A stretch of 64,000 nt of DNA from Clostridium transplantifaecale (GTDB lineage Bacteria > Bacillota > Clostridia > Lachnospirales > Lachnospiraceae), in NCBI RefSeq assembly GCF_900626075.1, contig NZ_UYZY01000005.1:62001-126000 (forward strand). The letters are read 5' to 3'. A model generated the notes under the pieces. The model was not told the DNA's origin. It made no database searches and worked only from the letters and a program-made list of their open reading frames with translations. Shown piece after piece: positions 43,050 through 53,068 of this stretch (positions are counted from its first letter, which is position 1; every line of letters starts with the position of its first letter). Position numbers and translations under genes: made by a program.

Positions 43050-44240
43050 ATGGAGAATGGACAGAAAACAGCGGGCGCAAGGCGCAGAATGGTCAGAAAG
43101 GTAAACCTGGGGCAGGATAAGATTAAACTCGATCTGACCAGGGAATACGGCCTGGTGCTGGAGGGCGGCGGAGCCAAAGGTTCCTTTCAGATAGGCGCCT
43201 GGCGGGCTCTCAGGGAGGCAGGAATCAGGATAAAAGGTGTGTCGGGCGTTTCCGTGGGAGCGCTTAACGGAGCCTTAATATGCATGGATGACCCGGAACG
43301 GGCGGAGGATATCTGGCACAACATCAACTATTCTACCGTCATGGATTTTAATCCGGGAACGGGAAGTCTGCAGGAGGCGGCGGAGGAGATTAAAAAGCTG
43401 TTAAAGGACCGCGGCATTGATATCACGCCGCTGAAAAAGCTGCTTCACGAGACCGTAGACGAGGAGAAAATCAGGAATTCCCCCTGTGAACTTTTTGCCA
43501 CCACGTTCTCCGTCTCCGATATGAAGCTGCTCAACATGGACGTAAAATCAATGCCGGAGGGAAAGATAGAGGAGATCCTGCTGGCCAGCGCCTATTTCCC
43601 CGTCTTTAAGACCGAGAAGCTTGGAGGAAAACTCTACACGGACGGCGGAGGATTTAACAATGTTCCCCTGGATGTGCTGATTGACCGCGGTTATCAGGAT
43701 ATTATCGTCATCCGGATCTACGGGATCGGCTATGACCGGGAGAAGAAGATAAAGATCCCGGAGGGGACGAACATCTATCATATCGCACCCAGGGAAGAAC
43801 TGGGAGGCGTCCTGGAATTCGACAGCAAAAGAAGCCGGAAAAATATGGCTCTTGGTTATCTGGAGGCATCGAGGCTGCTCTATGGACTGGACGGCCGGAG
43901 ATATTATGTTTATGCGCCGTATGAAGAGCCGTATTATTTTGACAGAATGATGTCGGAGTTGGAACTGCTCAAGGTTTATCTGAGATCGGTTCTGGATGAA
44001 GAAACCCTGGCGTATCTGGACGGCTACCGCTTTTACACGGAGAATGTGTTTCCGGAACTGGCGGTCAGAATGAAGCTCAAAGAGGATTGGAATTACAAAG
44101 ATATGTATCTGGGAATTCTGGAGGAGCTGGCGTCCACGCTGAAAATCACCCGATACCGCGTTTACAAAACTGATGAACTGGTGAGGGAAATCCATAAAGC
44201 TCTGCTCAAATCTGACGGGAGGCTTATTGTCAGGGAATAG
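43050..44240 (+). CDS. Patatin-like phospholipase
   Basis: About 396 residues. The patatin domain shows the oxyanion loop GGGAKGSFQIGAW, the nucleophile motif GVSVGALNG (Ser) and the DGGGFNNVPLD motif with the catalytic Asp. It probably hydrolyses membrane phospholipid acyl chains. The C-terminal ~150 residues are helical and not recognised. The frame opens at 42969, but AAAGGTGG supports the ATG at 43050 (or 43047). Single gene after the SPFH terminator. Confidence 0.85.
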   Translation: MENGQKTAGARRRMVRKVNLGQDKIKLDLTREYGLVLEGGGAKGSFQIGAWRALREAGIRIKGVSGVSVGALNGALICMDDPERAEDIWHNINYSTVMDFNPGTGSLQEAAEEIKKLLKDRGIDITPLKKLLHETVDEEKIRNSPCELFATTFSVSDMKLLNMDVKSMPEGKIEEILLASAYFPVFKTEKLGGKLYTDGGGFNNVPLDVLIDRGYQDIIVIRIYGIGYDREKKIKIPEGTNIYHIAPREELGGVLEFDSKRSRKNMALGYLEASRLLYGLDGRRYYVYAPYEEPYYFDRMMSELELLKVYLRSVLDEETLAYLDGYRFYTENVFPELAVRMKLKEDWNYKDMYLGILEELASTLKITRYRVYKTDELVREIHKALLKSDGRLIVRE

Positions 44241-44253
44241 GTTTCATAACTTT

Positions 44254-44282
44254 TTGACAAGTGGGCGGTATTTATGTAAAAT
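44254..44282 (+). promoter_or_regulatory. Sigma-A promoter of the small membrane protein gene
   Basis: TTGACA, a 17-base spacer and TAAAAT, followed at once by the palindrome at 44287. Confidence 0.75.
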
Positions 44283-44286
44283 AAGA

Positions 44287-44332
44287 GGTAACTGTTTAGA
44301 CGGCAGTAATTATGATGGTACTGAATAGTTGC
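44287..44332 (+). repeat. Interrupted palindrome in the leader of the 102-residue membrane protein gene
   Basis: GGTAACTGTTTAGACGG then ACTGAATAGTTGC, a longer version of the element at 991, 16388 and 34188. Confidence 0.5.
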
Positions 44333-44360
44333 AATAAGATAGATTAAAGGAGAGAAAACG

Positions 44361-44669
44361 ATGGTATTACAGGAAAAAAAGAGAACAGGCAGGGTTTCCT
44401 CCTTCGTTTTGGACACGCTCCACGTTGTGGTGGGGATTCTGATCGTTATTCTGGCCGTACTTGCTTTTCTTAACCCGGATGAGAACAGGATACTGTTCCC
44501 GGCTATCTTTCTTCTGGCATCACTGCTGAATCTTGCCAACGGTTATGAACGTTTCCATAACAACAGAGGGAAAAAGAAAAAGAGAATTGCAGGAGCAGCG
44601 CTTATGGCAGCAGGAGTGGGACTGTTCCTTTTATGCGTGATCAGCGCGCTTACAATCTGGTGGGGGTAA
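44361..44669 (+). CDS. Small membrane protein of unknown function
   Basis: 102 residues with three hydrophobic segments (about 20-38, 43-58 and 75-100) and a basic loop (RFHNNRGKKKKRIAG) between the second and third. I do not recognise a domain. A good ribosome site (AAAGGAG) and its own promoter support a real gene. It lies eight bases before birA and may be co-transcribed with it. Confidence 0.75.
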   Translation: MVLQEKKRTGRVSSFVLDTLHVVVGILIVILAVLAFLNPDENRILFPAIFLLASLLNLANGYERFHNNRGKKKKRIAGAALMAAGVGLFLLCVISALTIWWG

Positions 44670-44676
44670 TTAATAC

Positions 44677-45657
44677 GTGAAGACAGAAGTTTTAAGGATG
44701 TTAAAAGAGGCGGACGGATATATCTCCGGCCAGGAGATCTGCGAAAAGTTTGATGTTTCCAGAACTGCGGTGTGGAAAGTGATTAAGCAGCTTGAGGCAG
44801 AGGGATATCTGATCGAAGCCGTGAGAAATAAAGGGTACAGGCTCAAGACGGCCGGTGATATTTTAAGCCGTGCGGAACTTGAGAGCAGTATGAAGACAGA
44901 GTGGGCGGGAAGGAATGTACTCTATTTTGACGAGACAACTTCCACAAACACGGCGGCCAAGATGGCGGCGGAGGAGGGCGCACCCCATGGGACGCTGGCT
45001 GTTGCCGATTACCAGAACATGGGTAAAGGACGCAGAGGAAAGATGTGGACATCTCCTCGCGGTGTGGGAGTCTGGATGAGCCTCATGATCCGGCCGGAAC
45101 TTCACCCGTCTTCGGCATCGATGCTGACACTGGTGGCGGCTATGGCTGTTTCAGAAGGAATTACAAAAATCTGCGGCCTGGAGACACAGATCAAATGGCC
45201 AAATGATATTGTAGCAGGCGGTAAGAAGCTCTGCGGCATTCTGACGGAGATGAGCACGGAGCTGGAATGTATCAATTATGTGGTGACTGGCATTGGGATT
45301 AATGCCAATATGGAGGAATTTCCTGAGGAAATCAGGGAAGTAGCCACATCAATCCTGATGCAGACCGGAAAGACCGTAAAGAGGAGCGAGCTGATAGGCG
45401 CTGTGATGGAGTCATATGAAAAATACTATGCATTGTTTATGGAATCCGGCAACATGGCGGGACTTCTGGAGATATATAACAGCCATTTGGCTAATGTAAA
45501 CCGCTCGGTCCGTGTGCTTGCGCCGGGGAACGAATATGTGGGCACGGCTTTGGGAATCAATGAGGCAGGTGAACTGCTGGTGAAGACAGAGGACGGAGCC
45601 GTACATCAGGTTATCTCGGGCGAGGTTTCGGTTCGGGGGATTTATGGGTATGTGTAG
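44677..45657 (+). CDS. birA: Biotin--protein ligase / biotin operon repressor
   Basis: 326 residues. An N-terminal winged helix (about 1-65, ADGYISGQEICEKFDVSRTAVWKVIKQLEAEGYLIEAV) indicates the bifunctional form that also represses biotin genes. The ligase core shows GKGRRGKMWTSPRGVGVWMSL, IKWPNDIVAGGKKLCGIL and a C-terminal SH3-like domain. It loads biotin onto carboxylases. GTG start at 44677. No biotin genes are adjacent. Confidence 0.94.
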   Translation: MKTEVLRMLKEADGYISGQEICEKFDVSRTAVWKVIKQLEAEGYLIEAVRNKGYRLKTAGDILSRAELESSMKTEWAGRNVLYFDETTSTNTAAKMAAEEGAPHGTLAVADYQNMGKGRRGKMWTSPRGVGVWMSLMIRPELHPSSASMLTLVAAMAVSEGITKICGLETQIKWPNDIVAGGKKLCGILTEMSTELECINYVVTGIGINANMEEFPEEIREVATSILMQTGKTVKRSELIGAVMESYEKYYALFMESGNMAGLLEIYNSHLANVNRSVRVLAPGNEYVGTALGINEAGELLVKTEDGAVHQVISGEVSVRGIYGYV

Positions 45658-45675
45658 TTGAGGAATGAGAAATTT

Positions 45676-46788
45676 ATGGAATATTTATATGGTAAATTAA
45701 AAACGCTGGAGCGGGAAGAAAGTCCTCTTAAGGAAGCGGAGAGACTCAGGGCCGCATCGGGGCCGCTGCTTCACTGGTATGATAATAATAGAAGGATTCT
45801 GCCCTGGAGGGAAGAACCGGAAGCATACCGGGTATGGATTTCTGAGATCATGCTGCAGCAGACCAGGGTAGAGGCGGTTAAACCGTATTTTGCCCATTTT
45901 ATGGAGGCGCTGCCCGATATAAAGAGCCTGGCCCAGGTGGAGGAGCAGACGCTTCTCAAGCTTTGGGAAGGACTTGGATATTACAACAGGGCCAGGAACC
46001 TGAAAAAGGCGGCCCAGGTTATTGTGGAAGAACATGATGGGGCGATGCCGGACTCCTATGAAAAACTTCTCAAGCTTCCAGGGATCGGAAGTTATACGGC
46101 CGGAGCCATCGCTTCTATTGCTTTTGGTATTCCGGAACCGGCTGTGGATGGGAATGTCCTGCGGGTGCTGTCAAGACTTCTGGCAGACAGGGAAGATATC
46201 GGAAAAGCCGGAACCAAGAAGAGGTTTGAAGATTTAATCAGGGAGAACATGGACAGAGGGAGAGCCGGAGATTATAACCAGGCGCTGATTGAGCTGGGGG
46301 CGATTGTCTGTATCCCGGCCGGAAAGCCGCTGTGTACGGAGTGTCCGCTGCATTCAATCTGCCTGGCACGGAGAGAGGAACTGACCGAGGTAATTCCTGT
46401 TAAGGCGCCCAAGAAGCCGAGAAGAATTGAAGATAAGACGGTATTTCTTCTGGAATGGGAAGACAGGGCGGCTATCCGTAAGAGGAGCAGCAAAGGACTC
46501 CTGGCGTCACTCTATGAATTCCCCAACATACCTGGACATGCAGAGGCAGGAAAACTTAAGGAGCAGCTGAAAGACGGGCTGGGACTTCCGGAAGAGGAGA
46601 TTTTATCCGTTGAAAAGCTTCCCGATTCGGTCCATATTTTCTCGCATGTGGAATGGCATATGACAGGATACCGTGTAAAAATAGCGAATGAACATCCAGA
46701 ATTGTTTAAAATGGTGAAAAAAGAGGAAATATTTTCAAAATATCCCCTTCCAAATGCATTCGGAGTGTATACAAAAGCTTTAATGTGA
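45676..46788 (+). CDS. mutY: A/G-specific adenine glycosylase
   Basis: 370-residue base-excision repair enzyme that removes A paired with 8-oxoG. The helix-hairpin-helix motif is LPGIGSYTAGAIASIAFG, with catalytic Asp in VDGNVLRVLSR; four Cys (CIPAGKPLCTECPLHSIC) hold the 4Fe-4S cluster; the C-terminal NUDIX-like domain recognises 8-oxoG. The frame reaches back to a TTG at 45658 right after the birA stop; the ATG at 45676 is preferred. The ribosome site (GAGGAATGAG) is rather far from it. Confidence 0.94.
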   Translation: MEYLYGKLKTLEREESPLKEAERLRAASGPLLHWYDNNRRILPWREEPEAYRVWISEIMLQQTRVEAVKPYFAHFMEALPDIKSLAQVEEQTLLKLWEGLGYYNRARNLKKAAQVIVEEHDGAMPDSYEKLLKLPGIGSYTAGAIASIAFGIPEPAVDGNVLRVLSRLLADREDIGKAGTKKRFEDLIRENMDRGRAGDYNQALIELGAIVCIPAGKPLCTECPLHSICLARREELTEVIPVKAPKKPRRIEDKTVFLLEWEDRAAIRKRSSKGLLASLYEFPNIPGHAEAGKLKEQLKDGLGLPEEEILSVEKLPDSVHIFSHVEWHMTGYRVKIANEHPELFKMVKKEEIFSKYPLPNAFGVYTKALM

Positions 46789-46808
46789 AATAATGAGAGG
46801 GAAGACCT

Positions 46809-47726
46809 ATGAAAAAGATGATTTTCGTGTTCAATCCCAGATCGGGTAAAGAGCAGATACGAAACAAACTGCTGGATATATTGGATATATTTACTAAGTG
46901 CGGATATGATGTGACCGTCCATGTCACCCAGGAGCCGCTCGATGCCATGCGTGTCGTAAAGCGCTGCGCAAGGGGAAAAAATCTTGTGGTATGCAGCGGA
47001 GGAGACGGCACCCTCAATGAGGTTGTATCGGGGCTTATGACGTTTCCGCCCGGGAAGAGACCGGTGCTTGGCTATATACCGTCGGGTTCCACTAATGATT
47101 ACGCCTCCAGCATTGGAATTTCCAAAAATATGAAGAAAGCGGCATTGGATGCTGTCAGCGGCAGCACGTTTGCCGTAGATATAGGTAAATTTGGGGAGGA
47201 AAAGTATTTCGTCTATGTGGCGGCATTCGGAGCATTTACCGAGGTTTCCTACAGAACCCCGCAGGAGACGAAAAATCTGCTGGGACATCAGGCCTATATG
47301 CTGGAAGCGGTAAAGAGGGTCACAAACCTGAAATCCTACAGGATGAAGTTTGAGTGGGACGGCGGAACGCTGGATGATGAATTCATTATCGGAATGATTA
47401 CGAATACAATCAGCATCGGCGGTTTCAAGGGGCTGGTAGGGCTGAACGTAGCTCTGGACGACGGGGAGTTCGAGGTTCTTCTGGTCAGAAAACCAAGGAC
47501 GCCGAAAGATATCGCCAGCATTGCTTCCTATCTCATTCTGCGTGAGGGAGAAAATGACTGTGTATACCAGTTTCGCGCAAACCGCCTGAAAGTGACATCA
47601 CCGGAACCGGTGGATTGGTCATTAGACGGTGAATATGGGGGCAGCAGGACGGAAACACTGATAGAAAACATGAACCGCGCGGTAGCAATCAGACGCAAAG
47701 CGTCGTCTGTTGTCGAAGCTTTGTGA
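46809..47726 (+). CDS. Diacylglycerol/lipid kinase of the DagK/YegS family
   Basis: 305 residues. The kinase motifs are FNPRSGKEQ, CSGGDGTLNEVVSG and GYIPSGSTNDYASS, and SLDGEYGG near the end closes the nucleotide fold. It probably phosphorylates diacylglycerol to recycle it into phosphatidic acid; YegS-like activity on other lipids is possible. It follows mutY by 20 bases, perhaps in one transcript. Confidence 0.9.
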   Translation: MKKMIFVFNPRSGKEQIRNKLLDILDIFTKCGYDVTVHVTQEPLDAMRVVKRCARGKNLVVCSGGDGTLNEVVSGLMTFPPGKRPVLGYIPSGSTNDYASSIGISKNMKKAALDAVSGSTFAVDIGKFGEEKYFVYVAAFGAFTEVSYRTPQETKNLLGHQAYMLEAVKRVTNLKSYRMKFEWDGGTLDDEFIIGMITNTISIGGFKGLVGLNVALDDGEFEVLLVRKPRTPKDIASIASYLILREGENDCVYQFRANRLKVTSPEPVDWSLDGEYGGSRTETLIENMNRAVAIRRKASSVVEAL

Positions 47727-47754
47727 AAAACTAATAGAAAAGCTCAGAAATATG

Positions 47755-47783
47755 TTGAAAAAAAAATTTGGTTAGTATATAAT
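47755..47783 (+). promoter_or_regulatory. Sigma-A promoter of rpoD
   Basis: TTGAAA, a 17-base spacer and TATAAT, about 50 bases before the rpoD start. Confidence 0.78.
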
Positions 47784-47835
47784 AAAAGGCCGAGCACTAT
47801 TTTACAAAACTTCTTAGGCGAAAGGACGTTAATTC

Positions 47836-48963
47836 GTGGAGAAAGAAAATTTTTTAGAGAAGTTAAAACGACTTGTCGACCTGGCGAAAACAAAGCAGAA
47901 TGCACTTGACATCACAGAGATTAACAATTTTTTTGCCGGGGATAATCTGTCAACAGAACAGATGGAACAGATTTATAATTATCTGGAGAACAATAATATT
48001 GACATTATCCCTGAAGTGATCGATGAAACGATACTGGCGGAAGATGACGCTCTGCTTCTGGACGATGCAGATGATGACTTTCTGAAGAGCGAAGAGGAAG
48101 AGATTGATCTCGATGCCATTGATCTTCTGGAAGGGATTGGCACTGAGGATCCCGTGCGCATGTACCTGAAGGAGATAGGTACGGTTCCGCTTTTAAGCGC
48201 TGATGAGGAACTGCGTCTTGCCAAGAGGAAGGCAGAGGGCGATGACAATGCAAAGGAACGTTTAATTGAGGCCAATTTAAGGCTTGTGGTAAGTATCGCG
48301 AAACGTTATACCGGCAGAGGCATGAGCTTTCTGGATCTTGTTCAGGAAGGGAATCTGGGCCTGATCAAGGGTGTTGAAAAATTTGATTACACTAAAGGAT
48401 ATAAGCTGAGTACATATGCTACCTGGTGGATTCGGCAGTCTGTCACAAGAGCGCTGGCAGATCAGGCGAGAACGATCCGTGTTCCCGTGCATATGGTTGA
48501 GACGATTAATAAGATGTCGAAAATGCAGAGAAAACTGACATTGGAGCTGGGATATGAACCGTCCGTGGCAGAGCTTTCCGAGGCGCTTGAGATGTCGGAA
48601 GACAAGGTCATGGAGATCATGCAGATAGCCAGGGAACCGGCTTCTCTGGAGACCCCGATTGGAGAGGAAGATGATTCCAACCTGGGAGATTTCGTGGCTG
48701 ACGGCAATGTGGTAACTCCGGAAGGAAACGTGGAGTCGGTTATGCTGAGAGAGCATATTGATGCGCTTCTTGGCGATCTGAAGGAGAGGGAGCGTCAGGT
48801 AATTGTTCTGCGCTTCGGCCTGGAAGATGGTCACCCGAGGACACTGGAGGAAGTGGGTAAAGAGTTTAATGTTACCCGTGAGCGCATCAGGCAGATAGAA
48901 GCCAAGGCCCTCAGAAAGCTGAGAAACCCGGTCAGAAGTAAACGGATCCGTGATTTCCTGTAA
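47836..48963 (+). CDS. rpoD: Primary RNA polymerase sigma factor (sigma-A)
   Basis: 375 residues, the size of Firmicute sigma-A. Region 1.1 is present (acidic residues about 50-100), then region 1.2 ([11 protein letters not shown]), region 2 ([44 protein letters not shown]), region 3 and region 4 with the helix-turn-helix ([25 protein letters not shown]). GTG start with AAAGGACG upstream. dnaG, often just before rpoD in Bacillus, is not here; the kinase gene precedes it. Confidence 0.96.
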   Translation: MEKENFLEKLKRLVDLAKTKQNALDITEINNFFAGDNLSTEQMEQIYNYLENNNIDIIPEVIDETILAEDDALLLDDADDDFLKSEEEEIDLDAIDLLEGIGTEDPVRMYLKEIGTVPLLSADEELRLAKRKAEGDDNAKERLIEANLRLVVSIAKRYTGRGMSFLDLVQEGNLGLIKGVEKFDYTKGYKLSTYATWWIRQSVTRALADQARTIRVPVHMVETINKMSKMQRKLTLELGYEPSVAELSEALEMSEDKVMEIMQIAREPASLETPIGEEDDSNLGDFVADGNVVTPEGNVESVMLREHIDALLGDLKERERQVIVLRFGLEDGHPRTLEEVGKEFNVTRERIRQIEAKALRKLRNPVRSKRIRDFL

Positions 48964-49185
48964 ATCGTAAAATAAATTAAGCAGCCTGTGTGCTGAAAGC
49001 AGATTGTGTGATATAGCTTAGGATATATGCGCAAAGGAGCTTTTGGCGGGGGGTTGCTTTTTTATTTTATAAGAAGTTCCTAGTGAATCGAAAGATCACG
49101 GGGCGGAGAGCGGCTGTGCAGAGGGGAATGATGGCGCCGACGCGATTGGCCGCAGACAGAGACTGGAAATAGAAAAGGTGACTGT

Positions 49186-49839
49186 ATGGAAAATAAGAAG
49201 AACTATCAGATAGAAATGGAAAAGGTAATCAAACAGGCAGAGAGAAACGGGGAGGTGCCTACGCTGTTTCTTCACAGCTGCTGTGCCCCATGCAGCAGCT
49301 ATGTGCTGGAATATTTGTCGAAATATTTCAGGATTACTGTATTTTATTATAATCCTAATATTTTTCCGCCGGAGGAATATCAGGAGAGGCTGGGGGAGAT
49401 TGAGAGACTGGTCCGGGAGATGCCGACAGAGCATCCGGTGAAGTTTGTGGCCGGGGATTACCGGCCGGAGGAGTTTTTTCAGGCTGTGAAGGGATATGAG
49501 GAGGATAAGGAAGGAGGCGAACGCTGCGGCCTCTGTTTCCGGATGCGTCTGTTTGAGGCGGCAAGGATGGCGAAAAAAGGAGGATACGACTGGTTTACCA
49601 CCTCTCTTACTATTAGTCCTCTGAAAAATGCGGAGAGGCTGAACCGAATTGGTGAGGAGGCGGCGGAGGAGTATGGGGTGAAGTTCCTTAACTCCGATTT
49701 TAAGAAAAAGAACGGTTACCGTCGTTCCGTGGAATTGTCGCAGGAGTATCATCTTTACAGACAGAACTACTGCGGGTGCATCTATTCACAGCGTGAGGCG
49801 GCCATGCGGGAGAAACAGGACAGTTTAAAGGAAAGCTGA
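49186..49839 (+). CDS. queH: Epoxyqueuosine reductase QueH
   Basis: 217 residues. The adjacent Cys pair in SCCAPCSSYVLEYLS and the later Cys in CGLCFRMR and CGCIYS are the metal-binding residues of QueH (formerly DUF208), the non-cobalamin enzyme for the last step of queuosine in tRNA. The C-terminal LSQEYHLYRQNYCGCIYSQREA block is typical. Single gene; no other queuosine gene is in view. Confidence 0.9.
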   Translation: MENKKNYQIEMEKVIKQAERNGEVPTLFLHSCCAPCSSYVLEYLSKYFRITVFYYNPNIFPPEEYQERLGEIERLVREMPTEHPVKFVAGDYRPEEFFQAVKGYEEDKEGGERCGLCFRMRLFEAARMAKKGGYDWFTTSLTISPLKNAERLNRIGEEAAEEYGVKFLNSDFKKKNGYRRSVELSQEYHLYRQNYCGCIYSQREAAMREKQDSLKES

Positions 49840-49965
49840 CGTTGTTCTGCGGTGCAGGCGCCGGGCATAATGACTAAAAAATTCATGTTTAAAAAGTTGT
49901 AATTCAGGGTAAATTATGCATAATGATGAAATTGGCAAAGAAATGAAATTTCATGATAAAACTTA

Positions 49966-49994
49966 TTGACGAAATGAAAGTTCCGTATTATGAT
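49966..49994 (+). promoter_or_regulatory. Promoter of the fru operon with operator-like repeats
   Basis: TTGACG, a 17-base spacer and TATGAT. GAAATGAAA-like units surround it: a perfect palindrome ATGAAATTTCAT at about 49943-49954, GAAATGAAA just after the -35, and AAATGATGAAAA near the start of transcription. They are candidate sites for a DeoR-type FruR, whose gene is not in view. Confidence 0.6.
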
Positions 49995-50043
49995 GACATT
50001 AAATGATGAAAATATATTTCGTGTGGAGAAGGAGGAATGACGT

Positions 50044-50946
50044 ATGATTTACACGGTTACATTTAACCCGGCGTTGGACTACGTGATTAAGGTGGATCAT
50101 TTTAAGACGGGAACAGTGAACAGAACAGTATCGGAAGAAATTTTTTATGGCGGTAAGGGGATCAATGTGTCGGCAGTGTTAAAGGAATTGGGGTATGCCA
50201 GCACGGCGCTTGGGTTTGTTGCAGGGTTTACCGGCGATGAGATAGAGCGCGGCGTCAAGACACTGGGGTTTGCCAGTGATTTTATCCGCGTAAAGGAAGG
50301 GATGTCACGTATTAATGTGAAGATGAAGTCCGACGATGAGACGGAAATCAACGGAATTGGGCCGAAAATCACGGAAGAAGACGTGGAAAAGATGTTTGAG
50401 AAGCTGGATAAGCTTGGGAGCGGAGATATTCTCGTTCTGTCCGGAAGCATTCCGAAATCCATTGATGACAAAATCTATGAAACCATCATGTCACGGTTGG
50501 AGGGAAAAGGGGTCAGAATCGTTGTCGATGCAACGAAGGACTTACTTCTTAACGTTCTCAAATACCATCCGTTCCTGATTAAACCGAACAATCACGAGCT
50601 TGGTGAGATGTTTAATGTGGAACTCAAATCAGATGAAGACATCATTCAGTATGCCGGAAAACTTCAGGAGATAGGGGCGGTCAATGTCCTGATTTCCATG
50701 GCCGGGGACGGTGCAATTCTGCTTACTGAAGACGGTGTTGTGCACAAGATGGGAGTGGCAAAAGGAACGGTAAAGAATTCCGTGGGCGCCGGAGATTCCA
50801 TGGTAGCCGGTTTTATCGCAGGTTACCTGGATAAGAGGGATTACGCATACGCCCTGAAACTGGGGACGGCGTCAGGAAGCGCGACGGCATTTTCCGAGGG
50901 AATCGCAACCAGAAAAGATATTATAGAGATTCTGGAAAAACTTTAA
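50044..50946 (+). CDS. fruK: 1-phosphofructokinase
   Basis: 300-residue PfkB kinase that turns fructose 1-phosphate into fructose 1,6-bisphosphate. Motifs are FNPALDYVIKVD, FYGGKGINVSAVLKELG and the catalytic NSVGAGDSMVAGFIAGYL. It forms an operon with the PTS transporter fruA downstream. The usual upstream fruR regulator is absent. In the 132-base gap after it are GTAACAAAACGTTAC and CCGGCA/TGCCGG hairpins of unknown role. Confidence 0.94.
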   Translation: MIYTVTFNPALDYVIKVDHFKTGTVNRTVSEEIFYGGKGINVSAVLKELGYASTALGFVAGFTGDEIERGVKTLGFASDFIRVKEGMSRINVKMKSDDETEINGIGPKITEEDVEKMFEKLDKLGSGDILVLSGSIPKSIDDKIYETIMSRLEGKGVRIVVDATKDLLLNVLKYHPFLIKPNNHELGEMFNVELKSDEDIIQYAGKLQEIGAVNVLISMAGDGAILLTEDGVVHKMGVAKGTVKNSVGAGDSMVAGFIAGYLDKRDYAYALKLGTASGSATAFSEGIATRKDIIEILEKL

Positions 50947-51078
50947 TACGGGATGTAACAAAACGTTACGAAAGACCATAGGGGAGAGCAGTAAATCAGA
51001 GAGAAAACCGGCAGAGGATAAGATGCCGGCGGGACTTAAAAGTAATCAGGAGACAGAACGACAAATCAGGAGGACAAC

Positions 51079-53031
51079 ATGAGGATTACGGATTTATTGA
51101 AGAAAGAGAGTATTGCTCTCGGGGTCAGGGTGGACTCGAAAGAGGCCGCAATTGATTATCTTGTGGATTTAATGGATAAAAGCGGCAGGCTGAATGACAG
51201 GGAAGGTTACAAAAAGGGCATTCTCGCAAGGGAGGCTCTGGGAAGTACGGCGGTAGGCGACGGGATTGCAATCCCCCATGCGAAGGTGGCGGCGGTCAAT
51301 GAACCGGGGCTGGCGGCCATGGTAGTGCCGGACGGCGTAGACTATGATTCATTTGACGGCAGTCCGGTCAACCTTCTTTTCATGATAGCGGCTCCGGACG
51401 GAGAAGCGGACGCCCACCTGGAGGCCCTTTCCAAACTCTCTATGGTTTTGATGGACCCGGATTTTAAGGATTCGCTTATCAAAGCAAAGACGGCAGATGA
51501 ATTTCTTAAACTGATCAATGACAAGGAGGCAGATAGGTTTGCCCCGGCAAAGGAAGAGACGCCTCAGGAAACGGAGCCTGCGCCGGAACGCGCGGCGGGC
51601 GGGAAAACCCAGGCAGATACAGGGTACAGAATTCTCGCCGTGACGGCCTGCCCAACCGGTATCGCCCATACGTTTATGGCAGCGGAAAACCTTCAGAGAA
51701 CCGGTGAAAAACTGGGATATCCGGTCAAGGTGGAGACAAACGGAGCGGACGGCATTCAAAACCATCTCACAAGGGAAGAGATCGAGTCCGCGGACGGAAT
51801 CATCATTGCGGCAGACAAGAATGTGGAAATGGCGCGTTTCAACGGAAAACCGGTTATCATTGCGCCTGTATCAGACGGTATCCACAAAGCGGAAGAACTG
51901 ATTAAGAGAATCGAAGCGGGAGAGGCGCCTGTTTACCACCATACGGGAGACGGAGGAAACGGAGCCGAAGAAACATCCGAGAAGGAGAATTTTGGCAGAA
52001 GCATCTATAAACATCTGATGAATGGCGTCTCCCACATGCTGCCCTTTGTCATCGGAGGAGGGATTCTGATTGCCCTTGCATTTCTTTTTGATGACTATTC
52101 CATTGATCCGGCGAACTTTGGTAAAAATACGCCTCTTGCCGCCTACTTGAAGACGGTGGGGGAGCAGGCGTTCGGAATGATGCTGCCGGTCCTGTCGGGA
52201 TTCATCGCAATGAGTATTGCAGACCGTCCAGGTCTGGCCGTTGGTTTTGTAGGCGGGCTCGTTGCCAAGATGGGCATGACATTTGCAAACCCCGCGGGCG
52301 GAGATGTAAATGCCGGTTTTCTGGGAGCGCTGCTGGCCGGTTTCATCGGCGGTTATCTCATCCTGCTTCTAAAAAAAGTATTCAGCGGACTGCCTAAATC
52401 ACTGGATGGAATTAAGCCGATCCTTCTTTATCCAGTGCTCGGTATTCTCCTCGTAGCCGTGATTACGACCATTATCAATCCCTTTGTCGGCGCAATCAAC
52501 GATGGTCTTTCCCATCTGTTAAACGGGATGGGCGGGACCAGCAAGGTGATTCTCGGTATGGTGGTCGGCGGCATGATGTCGGTAGATATGGGCGGCCCGG
52601 TTAACAAGGCAGCCTATGTGTTCGGAACAGCCCAGTTGGCGGAGGGCAATTTTGATGTGATGGCCGCCGTTATGGCGGGAGGTATGGTTCCTCCGCTGGC
52701 AATTGCCCTTGCAACCACTTTTTTCAAAAGGAAATTTACGGATAAAGAGCGTCAGTCCGGCCTTGTAAACTATATTATGGGCCTGTCCTTTATTTCGGAA
52801 GGTGCCATCCCCTTTGCCGCACAGGATCCGCTGCGTGTAATCCCTTCCTGTATAGCAGGCTCAGCGGTGGCCGGAGGTCTGTCCATGCTCCTGGGATGCA
52901 CACTGAGAGCTCCCCACGGCGGTATCTTCGTGCTCCCCACCATTGGAAACCCACTGGGATATCTGGCGGCGGTTGCAGCGGGTTCTGCGGTCGGATGCAT
53001 TATCCTGGCTGCTCTTAAAAAGAATGTATAG
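51079..53031 (+). CDS. fruA: PTS fructose transporter, fused EIIA-EIIB-EIIC
   Basis: 650 residues in the order A-B-C. The EIIA domain (1-145) carries its phospho-His in AIPHAKV; the EIIB domain (about 180-280) has the phospho-Cys in VTACPTGIAHTFMAAE; the EIIC part (about 310-650) has about nine membrane segments, with MVVGGMMSVDMGGPVNKAAYVFG. It imports fructose as fructose 1-phosphate for FruK. A poorly conserved Glu/Pro linker (about 150-175) joins A and B. Confidence 0.95.
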   Translation: MRITDLLKKESIALGVRVDSKEAAIDYLVDLMDKSGRLNDREGYKKGILAREALGSTAVGDGIAIPHAKVAAVNEPGLAAMVVPDGVDYDSFDGSPVNLLFMIAAPDGEADAHLEALSKLSMVLMDPDFKDSLIKAKTADEFLKLINDKEADRFAPAKEETPQETEPAPERAAGGKTQADTGYRILAVTACPTGIAHTFMAAENLQRTGEKLGYPVKVETNGADGIQNHLTREEIESADGIIIAADKNVEMARFNGKPVIIAPVSDGIHKAEELIKRIEAGEAPVYHHTGDGGNGAEETSEKENFGRSIYKHLMNGVSHMLPFVIGGGILIALAFLFDDYSIDPANFGKNTPLAAYLKTVGEQAFGMMLPVLSGFIAMSIADRPGLAVGFVGGLVAKMGMTFANPAGGDVNAGFLGALLAGFIGGYLILLLKKVFSGLPKSLDGIKPILLYPVLGILLVAVITTIINPFVGAINDGLSHLLNGMGGTSKVILGMVVGGMMSVDMGGPVNKAAYVFGTAQLAEGNFDVMAAVMAGGMVPPLAIALATTFFKRKFTDKERQSGLVNYIMGLSFISEGAIPFAAQDPLRVIPSCIAGSAVAGGLSMLLGCTLRAPHGGIFVLPTIGNPLGYLAAVAAGSAVGCIILAALKKNV

Positions 53032-53068
53032 ATTGCATGTATATGGTTTTAATTTATTGAGATAATAT

